From: Uloborus plumipes
Lineage: Eukaryota; Arthropoda; Arachnida; Araneae; Uloboridae
Direction: 5' to 3'
Length of the DNA: 64,000 bases
Assembly: GCA_038373865.1 (NCBI GenBank)
Contig: JAXGGA010002241.1
Coordinates: 62,001-126,000, forward strand
In this document: piece by piece, positions 56,466-64,000 of the stretch
How positions within the stretch are numbered: position 1 is the stretch's first letter
Layout of the letters: every line of letters starts with the position of its first letter
Notes under the pieces: generated by a model
What the model was told of the DNA's origin: nothing
What the model saw: the letters and a program-made list of their open reading frames with translations, nothing else
The model's database searches: none
Translations under genes and position numbers: made by a program

Positions 56466-57379
56466 AGTTTTCCTTCAATTATCTTTCAATCCCTAAATCT
56501 CTTTTTCGCTTCAGACTATTGGTATCTTGAACTACAACTTTTTTTGTAATTGGGATGGCGCATATAAGACTAAAGGTTGCGAAGCTTTTGTTAGCGAATC
56601 TTTCAAAATAATTTTAAGAAGGTAAAATCTTACCTGCTTTCCGCTTCATGTTGAGCGCTTATAATCGTGTGGAGAGTATTCAACAAGAAGTTCTGTCATG
56701 AACTAAACGAGCCTACTTTCCCGTACATCGACATCGGCATTCTAGCATCTGATCATTATTCTCTTGATTATCTGAGACTGAAAATTCTGTCAAACATACC
56801 TTGTTAGCACTTAAAGCTGATTTCTAAAAGCAAAATAAACCCCTCTCATCAGATGAAATAGACACGTAAAAAGTAAATAAACGAATAAATAAAGTTTTGT
56901 CGCACCTTTTAAAGAATGTAACCGTTACAGTTCTTCCGTAGAAAAATTCCTCAATTGTTTTCCAAAAAAAATTAAAAGTACAAAGTACATCAAAACACAT
57001 TTTATCAAAGAAAGGAAAAAAAAAAACTCGTCCGTTGATAAAATGTCTCGAATTCCACTTTTAATCCGTTGCCAGTTGTTAAATATAGATAAAGAATAAT
57101 ATGCCCTAGTTAATGAAACATTTTTGTTACAAAAAATATCGCCTGCCAAAAATAATAATAATAATAATAAATAAAATAAAACAAATGAATAAATAAACAA
57201 AAAATCGTCTGCACAGTCAGTCATTTTTTTTCTGAGCCTGCATTTCCGCCATGTTTGCGGAGTCGGAGTCGGAGTCAGAGTCCGCACAGAAGATTATTCA
57301 GAAAAGTACTTTACAAACATTATTTATCAAAACCATTTTCTTACAAAGTTAGTTTGAAGGAAATCCGACTTTAAATTTT

Positions 57380-58255
57380 CTGGACGGTTCAATATTGAAC
57401 GAAAAATGGTTCAAAACAAAAAGCGAAATATGGGAATGAGCCTCTCCGAGATCTTTCAAACAAAAAAAAGTTTATTCCATTCGGATGGTTCACTCAGAAG
57501 TTATTAGGTGGGGAAAGGTTGCTTGAACGGTTCAATGTTGAACGAAAAAATGTTCAAATTGAAAATTTAAATACGGTAATGAAGTATCCTTGCTGAGATC
57601 CTTCGAACAAAAAAAAAGTTTATTTAAATCGGACTCTGTTCGCTCAAAAGTTATTAGGGGTGACAGCTTGCTTGAGCGGTTCAATGTTGAACGAAAAATT
57701 GTTCAGATCGGAAATGTAAATATGGGAATGAAATATCCTTGATAAGATCTTTCGAACAAAAAAAAAAAAATTTGTTCAAATCGGACTGTTCACTCAAAAG
57801 TTAGCATCGCGGGACAGGTTGTTTGAACGGTTCAAAGTTGAACCAAAAATTGTTCAAATCGAAAAATCAAATATGGGAATCAGCTGTACTCTCCGAGATC
57901 TTTCCAACAAGAAAAAGTTTATTCCATTCGGATGGTTCACTCAGAAGTTATTAGGTGGGGAAAGGTTGATTGAGCGGTTCAATGTTGAACAAAAAATTGT
58001 TCAAATCGGAAATGTAAATAAGGGAATGAAGTATCCTTGATAAGATCTTTCGAACAAAAAAAAGTTTGTTCAAATCGGACTGTTCACTCAAAAGTTAGCA
58101 TCGCGGGACAGGTTGTTTGAACGGTTCAAAGTTGAACCAAAAATTGTTCAAATCGAAAAATCAAATATGGGAATGAGCTGTACTCGCCGAGATCTTTCCA
58201 ACAAAAAAAAGTTTGTCCAAATCGGAATGTTCATTCAAAAGTTATTAGGGGGGGG
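57380..58255. repeat. About 145-bp tandem repeat, six units
   Basis: Units of 143-155 bp start near 'gaacggttcaatgttgaacg' and contain 'gagatctttcgaacaaaaaaaag', 'aaatcggactgttcactcaaaag' and 'ttattaggtgggga'. Unit starts are near 57385, 57527, 57678, 57821, 57974 and 58115. Alternate units match best, suggesting dimer duplication. A (GACC)n/(GACA)n microsatellite follows at 58260-58286. Confidence 0.85.
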
Positions 58256-58349
58256 GGGGGACAGACAGACCGACCGACCGACCGACACACAAATTCCCCA
58301 TCTCAATACCCTACTTTCAAATTTTTAATTTTTCGATATTCTTTTTACC

Positions 58350-59180
58350 TTTTTATTTTTTTAACTTGGCGATATATTTTTGACTTGGCGATATTTTTTG
58401 GACTTGGCGATATTTTTTCGATGCATTAAGCTACTTTTAATACTTTTTTCGTCTTTCTTTTATTTTTAACGGGAAAGTAGGCTAAAAAAGAGAAATCATT
58501 TTTACATCAAATATTATATTTAAAAAAATATTTATACATTAGCTATTTACAACTCAAAACTGCGGCAAAAAACAGAGCAGAACGTTCCATCATAAATGTC
58601 TAATCGTTCCATCAATTTGTTATAAATTTTTAATGCGTTCTTCATTTCAGTTCAGTCAGTTAATTTTATTCAAAGCAGGAAAAAGCTTAAAATAACTTGC
58701 AGACGATCGGAATGTCAGTTTCAAGAAAGCTATTTCTTTGTAGATTAAACTGGAACACACTGGAGGTAAGATTTTTTTTCTTCTAAATACTCCATCTCTT
58801 TGTGCAGATTCAATAGAGTTAAATTTAAAAAATTATGGGATGACGTAAGTGAAAATTTACAAAACAACTAACGCGGGTAAACATTTAATTTTAATATATA
58901 AAGAAGAAAAATAATTTTGCTCAATAAGAAAAAAAATACGTAAAAAGTAAAAAATTTTGCACAAAGGTAGTCAAAAAAATAAAAAATGAGTAAATATAAA
59001 AATAAATAAATAAATAAAAAGATTTAAAAAATAATAAAAAGAAAATAAAAAATGAATAGATCTAATATGTTTTTTTTTAATTATAATAATAAATAAATAA
59101 AAAATAAAAAATAATGAATAAAATTTAAAAAAAAGAAAAAAAAAACTATTTCTCTAAAAATAAATAAATAAAAGAGAGAG
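58350..59180. other. Intergenic DNA with A/T-rich simple sequence, no gene recognised
   Basis: Three direct 'gacttggcgatatttttt' repeats at 58366-58412, then AT-rich sequence. 58960-59180 is mostly AAATAAA-type simple sequence. Confidence 0.6.
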
Positions 59181-59332
59181 GAAGAGGGATAGGTGTATTT
59201 CATAATGTTGAAATTAAAAAAAAATCATCCAGAAAGAAAATGTTCTAGGTCAATTAGAAAAGAGCTGGAGGTAAGATTGCATGGTTGTCAGCGTTACCCA
59301 AGAAACACCACGAGGAGGTCACCATGCGACGT

Positions 59333-59422
59333 TTCTCGTCGGGGAGTTTTGATCAGGCAGGCCCCCTTGCCTACTGCCATTGGGGAGTTTTGATTGGGCA
59401 GGCCCCCAATGCCTACTGCCGT
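59333..59422. repeat. Two-copy GGGGAGTTTTGAT repeat
   Basis: GGGGAGTTTTGATCAGGCAG (59341) is repeated as GGGGAGTTTTGATTGGGCAG (59383). Each is followed by 'gccccc' and 'tgcctactgcc'. Period about 42 bp. Origin unknown. Confidence 0.7.
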
Positions 59423-59440
59423 TAGAGAGCAAGAGTCATT

Positions 59441-59961
59441 TTAACCCATTAATGTCTGACTTTTTTCCAAAGATATTTTGTATACTGATTACAAATAGTG
59501 TTTAATGGACAGGAAAAATTTCTAAAAAAATATCATGTCAAAAAATATTTTTTTTTATTAAAAAAAGAAAAATCGTCATTAAAAAGGGACGCTACGCACC
59601 AGAGGGTACAAAGTTTTTTTACTAAGTTTTTTTTCTGCCTACGATATAATATTTAAAAAGACATTTTATCAGAAAAAATAAAAGCAGCAATTAACATAAA
59701 CTGGGAAGCAGGGAACAATTTTAAAAACTTAGCTTTTTGCTCTTGAGATTGTGAACGATGTCATTCTTGATAAAGATCATAATATAACGGCTACAGAACA
59801 CACTTACAATGGTTATGGGCTGCAATCTGTTAATAATGAATTGGAGCAATACAAAAGTAATAATTGAACATTATTATTTTGTCGAAATGTTCATTTTTGG
59901 TAAATTCAGACACACTTTTTGGACCGTTCCTAAAAAGGGACGTTAGGCATTAATGGGTTAA
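59441..59961. mobile_element. piggyBac-like MITE, family A copy 3 (inverted)
   Basis: TTAA at 59441-59444 and 59958-59961, with ends CCCATTAATGTCTGAC and ACGTTAGGCATTAATGGG. About 521 bp, the reverse orientation of the copy at 745-1258. Non-coding. Confidence 0.85.
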
Positions 59962-60050
59962 GTGGTCAGATAACTTAAAAAAAGACCAAAAGACCAAAAA
60001 AAAAAGTGTATTTTAAATCTAATCGTTATTTCAAACACATGGAACAATTA

Positions 60051-61330
60051 GGGGAGAGTGGTAATGAATGGGCCATGGTGATGAATGGGCCACTAACAAA
60101 ATATGAAAAAGTATTTGCATGAATTTTTTTTTGATGCCACCAATAGATGTAGCTATTTGTTCTACTAAACTCATCCAATTTTCATTCGTTTGTGCTGAGC
60201 CATTTTCAAACTAGAGTGGCATGGTCAGGAATCTGACTGAAAAGTAAGTTTTCCCTTTTTAGTAAAACATTTCCTAGCTAAAATGTACCGAGTATTTCAC
60301 TGCATACATATGTATAAGCTAGTCTTTCCATATCTATAAACTAATCTTAAGATGTATTTTGATGTTATCTAAATTCAATGTACTCAAAAAACCTAAATGT
60401 ATTCGTAAAGTATAGGTGGGGCTGAATGGGCCACTATGTCATGGTAATGAATGGGCCACCTAAATATTATTTTTCTTCCTTTTCTTTGGATTTTCGCATT
60501 AATATGAAACACAACTGACTGTCATAGATAAAGATTACTGTCGTCAAAATAGGTTTGTAGTAACTTCTAAATATAATTTGTAGATCTATATTATATTCCT
60601 ATAGTACAATAGACCTCTGGTCACAGTGCGTGGCTTGAAAAAGCCTCCCTCTCCTTCATATTATATTCCTCACAGTACGATTTCATTTTCTTTCTTGGTA
60701 ACTTAAGTTAGATATTACTTATTCCCGATGTCTAGTAAATTTATAAAAAAAATTTGAATTTTGACAAGTTTGAAAATGAAGATGAAGTTTTTGAAAGTGA
60801 TTTTTAATATTATTTTTGAAATATATAAATTTTGTTAAATCATAGTGTGTATTATCTGTTATTTTTTTATATATATTTGATGTTATTTATTTCTTACAAT
60901 CTCATTATTTAGTCATTTTTCTGCTACAATTGGTATACATCAGTTTTATTTTAATTGCATCAGTTTTGATGTTTATATAATTTTTAATCAGTATGATTTT
61001 GTATCATCATGTCAAGTGCCACATTTATTTTGTCATATTCAGCAAATAAAAGATTAAATCCACATGTTTTCATTGAATTCATTTAGTGGCCCATTCATTA
61101 CCTTCGATGGCCCATCCAACCCCATAGGTGGGGTTGAATGGGCCAAATTTCAAAATTTTTATTTTCTATTATAATTCATTATAGACAGGTGATAATCCAA
61201 CTTTTATGACTTTTTTAGATAGCCAGAAAAGTAAAGTAACTAAAACACCAATTTAGAGTTAAAACAAAGTGTTAGAAAAAATTACAAAAATTCAAGACCA
61301 AAAAGTGGCCCATTCATTACCACTCTCCCC
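60051..61330. mobile_element. TA-flanked MITE (GGGGAGAGTGGTAATG ends)
   Basis: TA then GGGGAGAGTGGTAATGAATG; the inverted end CATTCATTACCACTCTCCCC is followed by TA. The motif GAATGGGCCA recurs near 60068, 60084, 60427, 60452 and, inverted or direct, at 61083-61145. About 1.28 kb including a 57-bp LINE insertion. Non-coding. Confidence 0.88.
60601..60657 (+). mobile_element. Extremely 5'-truncated LINE insertion, 57 bp
   Basis: AGTACAATAGACCTCTGGTC matches the 3' end of the LINE at about 43207. It is flanked by a perfect 13-bp duplication ATATTATATTCCT (60588-60600 and 60658-60670). Only the terminal 57 bases of the element were copied. Confidence 0.85.
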
Positions 61331-61332
61331 TA

Positions 61333-61991
61333 CTTTGCTGTAGCTCAAATGTTGAAAAAGTAATGAGGGACTTTAGATCAGGCACGCTATGTGTTATAAT
61401 GGAAAAGCAAACCTTTAAAGTGCTTTATCTCGACGATCATTTTTTCATGTTACTGGAATCACTAAGGATTTTTTTTTTTTTTTTTGTATAAAAGATACAG
61501 CTTAAAAAAACAATTTTTTCTGCATTCAGGATAATATAATTAATAAAATTGTGCATTAAGTAAGCATTTTATTTATTACTAAAATTTATAGAGCTAGTTA
61601 AAATTCTAAAGCCGAATTTTTCTGAGAAATTTTCATGATTTTTTGCATGAAAATATCACAAAATATTTTCTAATCAATGTATGTGAAAATTGTGAGCTTA
61701 CCATTGTGATCCTTAAGCAAAAAGAATTTTTTAAATAAGTGCAAAAATAAAAAAGCCTTAAGGTTTTTTAAAAATTGAAAAACGAGTTTCAAATATTTCA
61801 AATTCTCCAAAAAAGTGAGCGCTATTTCTAAGGTTTAAAAATAAATGACACATTGAATATGAGAACATTACATAAATAAGAATACTACAAGAAAGGTTTC
61901 AAAGAATTACATCTTTCACTTAGATTAAAGAAACTTATTAAGAAGGTAATGTGACCCCTTAAGACTCAACATTTTCACCACAGCAAGTAAA
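61333..61991. other. AT-rich DNA before the satellite, nothing recognised
   Basis: No coding signal or repeat structure apart from a T-run at about 61470-61485. Confidence 0.5.
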
Positions 61992-64000
61992 AACGGTTTA
62001 GGGCAGACGACATTCATATCCCACTCCTCCATGACCCGTTTATAGGGCAGACGACATTCATATCCCACTCCGCCATGACCCGTTTATAGGGCAGACGACA
62101 TTCATATCCCACACCGTCATGACCCGTTTATAGGGCAGACGGCATTCATATCCCGATCCGCCATGACCCGTTTATAGGGCAGACGACATTCATATCCCAC
62201 ACCGCCATGACCCGTTTATAGGGCAGACGACATTCATATCCCACACCGCCATGACCCGTTTATAGGGCAGACGACATTCATAACCGTTTTAACACGTTTA
62301 TAGGGGCAGACGACATACATACCGCCATGACCCTTATAGGGCAGACGACATTCATATCTCACACCGCCATGACCCGTTTATAGGGCAGACGACATTCATA
62401 TCCCACGCCGCCACGACCCGTTTATAGGGCGGACAACATTCATATCCCACGCCGCCACGACCCGTTTATAGGGCGGACAACATTCATATCCCACGCCGCC
62501 ACGACCCGTTTATAGGGCGGACAACATTCATATCCCACGCCGCCACGACCCGTTTATAGGGCGGACAACATTCATATCCCACACCGCCACGACCCGTTTA
62601 TAGGGCGGACAACATTCATATCCCACGCCGCCACGACCCGTTTATAGGGCGGACAACATTCATATCCCACGCCGCCACGACCCGTTTATAGGGCGGACAA
62701 CATTCATATCCCACGCCGCCACGACCCGTTTATAGGGCGGACAACATTCATATCCCACGCCGCCACGACCCGTTTATAGGGCGGACAACATTCATATCCC
62801 ACACCGCCACGACCCGTTTATAGGGCGGACGACATTCATATCCCACACCGCCACGACCCGTTAATAGGGCGGACGACATTCATATCCCACACCGCCACGA
62901 CCCGTTTATAGGGCGGACGACATTCATATCCCACACCGCCACGACCCGTTTATAGGGCGGACAACATTCATATCCCACTCGGCCACGACCCGTTTATAGG
63001 GCGGACGACATTCATATCCCACACCGCCACGACCCGTTTATAGGGCGGACGACATTCATATCCCACGCCGCCACGACCCGTTTATAGGGCGGACAACATT
63101 CATATCCCACGTCGCCACGACCCGTTTATAGGGCGGACAACATTCATATCCCACGCCGCCACGACCCGTTTATAGGGCGGACAACATTCTTATCCCACGC
63201 CGCCACGACCCGTTTATAGGGCGGACAACATTCATGTCCCACGCCGCCACGACCCGTTTATAGGGCGGACAACATTCATATCCCACGCCGCCACGACCCG
63301 TTTATAGGGCGGAAAACATTCATATCCCACGCCGCCACGACCCGTTTATAGGGCGGACAACATTCATAACGCACTCCGACGCTACCCGTTTATAGGGAGG
63401 ACGAAGATTCATAACCTTCTCCGCCACGACCCGTTTATAGGGCGGACGACATTCATAACCCACACCGCACGACCCGTTTATAGGGCGGACGACATTCATA
63501 ACCCACTCCGCCACGACCCGTTTATAGGGCGGACGACATTCATAACCCACTCCGCCACGACCCGTTTATAGGGCTGACGACATTCATATCCCACACCACC
63601 ACGACCCGTTTACAGGGCGGACGACATTCATATCCCACACCACCGCGACCCGTTTATAGGGTGGAAGACAGTCAAAACGCACTCCGCCACGACCCGTTTA
63701 TAAGGCGGAAGACAGTTACAACCCACTTCGCCACGACCCGTTTATAGGGCGGACGACATTCATATCCCACACCGCCACGACCCGTTTATAGGGCGGACAA
63801 CATTCATATCCCACACCGCCACGACCCGTTTATAGGGCGGACGACATTCATATCCCACACCGCCACGACCCGTTCATAGGGCGAACTACATTCATATCCC
63901 ACACCGCCACAACCCGTTTATAGGGCGGACGACATTCATATCCCACACCGCCACGACCCGTTTATAGGGCGGACGACATTCATATCCCACACCGCCACGA
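61992..64000. repeat. 44-bp satellite array, continues past the window
   Basis: About 45 head-to-tail 44-bp units containing CCGTTTATAGGGCGGAC, ACATTCATATCCCAC and CCGCCACGA. Blocks differ by diagnostic bases: GGGCAGACGAC with CCATGACC in about 61992-62400, GGGCGGACAAC in about 62410-62800, then mixed GGACGAC and GGACAAC, with decayed units at 63365-63730. It is about 50 percent GC, far above the flanks. Short minus-strand frames inside it break about every third unit. Confidence 0.97.

Noticed and set aside
57819..58328. Repeated frames starting MFERFKVEPKIVQIEKSN
   Set aside because: Created by the 145-bp tandem repeat; unit lengths are not in frame and no domain is seen.
58711..59275. Possible short plus-strand exons at 58712-58765 and 59204-59270, both ending CTGGAG|GTAAGA
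   Set aside because: The shared donor-like ending is curious, but there is no recognisable protein, no matching acceptor or downstream exon, and the surroundings are simple sequence.
63320..63550. Open frame with repeated RPPYKRV / VVRPING segments
   Set aside because: It is a by-product of the 44-bp satellite read in rotating frames; elsewhere in the array the frame is broken by TGA or TAA about every three units.
61992..64000. CRISPR-like regular repeats
   Set aside because: The 44-bp units are contiguous with no unique spacers, and the genome is eukaryotic; it is satellite DNA.

Overview
The window is AT-rich animal nuclear DNA, most likely from an arthropod and plausibly a chelicerate such as a spider. 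The pointers are kilobase-sized introns packed with cut-and-paste transposon relics, jockey-type LINE fragments whose reverse transcriptase and RNase H resemble those of arthropod elements, and a GC-richer 44-bp satellite at the right edge. The species call is inference. The gene structure is read directly from the sequence.

One host protein gene is present. It is the minus-strand gene for the mitochondrial propionyl-CoA carboxylase beta subunit (PCCB), running from the start codon at 52376 to the stop codon ending at 7961. I can place 14 exons with consistent GT..AG borders and phases, giving an uninterrupted protein of about 534 residues (human PCCB is about 539). No other host protein gene, tRNA or rRNA gene could be supported.

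Layout: 1-7900 lies downstream of the gene and holds a complex inverted repeat, piggyBac-like and hAT-like MITEs and one copy of a TA-flanked element. 7961-52376 is PCCB, whose introns hold at least eight copies of the same TA-flanked element ('GTCTAAGAG' element), several hAT-like MITEs with clear 8-bp target duplications, pogo-like elements, two LINE relics that are themselves nested, a 3.3-kb non-autonomous hAT element, a 2.3-kb long-TIR transposon with an unrecognised protein, and a 1.56-kb foldback element. 52400-61330 lies upstream of the gene and holds further MITEs, a 145-bp tandem repeat and a 57-bp LINE insertion. 61992-64000 is a 44-bp satellite running off the window.

PCCB works as the carboxyltransferase half of propionyl-CoA carboxylase with a biotin-carrying alpha subunit encoded elsewhere. 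Everything else visible is mobile or repetitive DNA, and its interest lies in the nesting order, the target duplications and the placement relative to PCCB exons.
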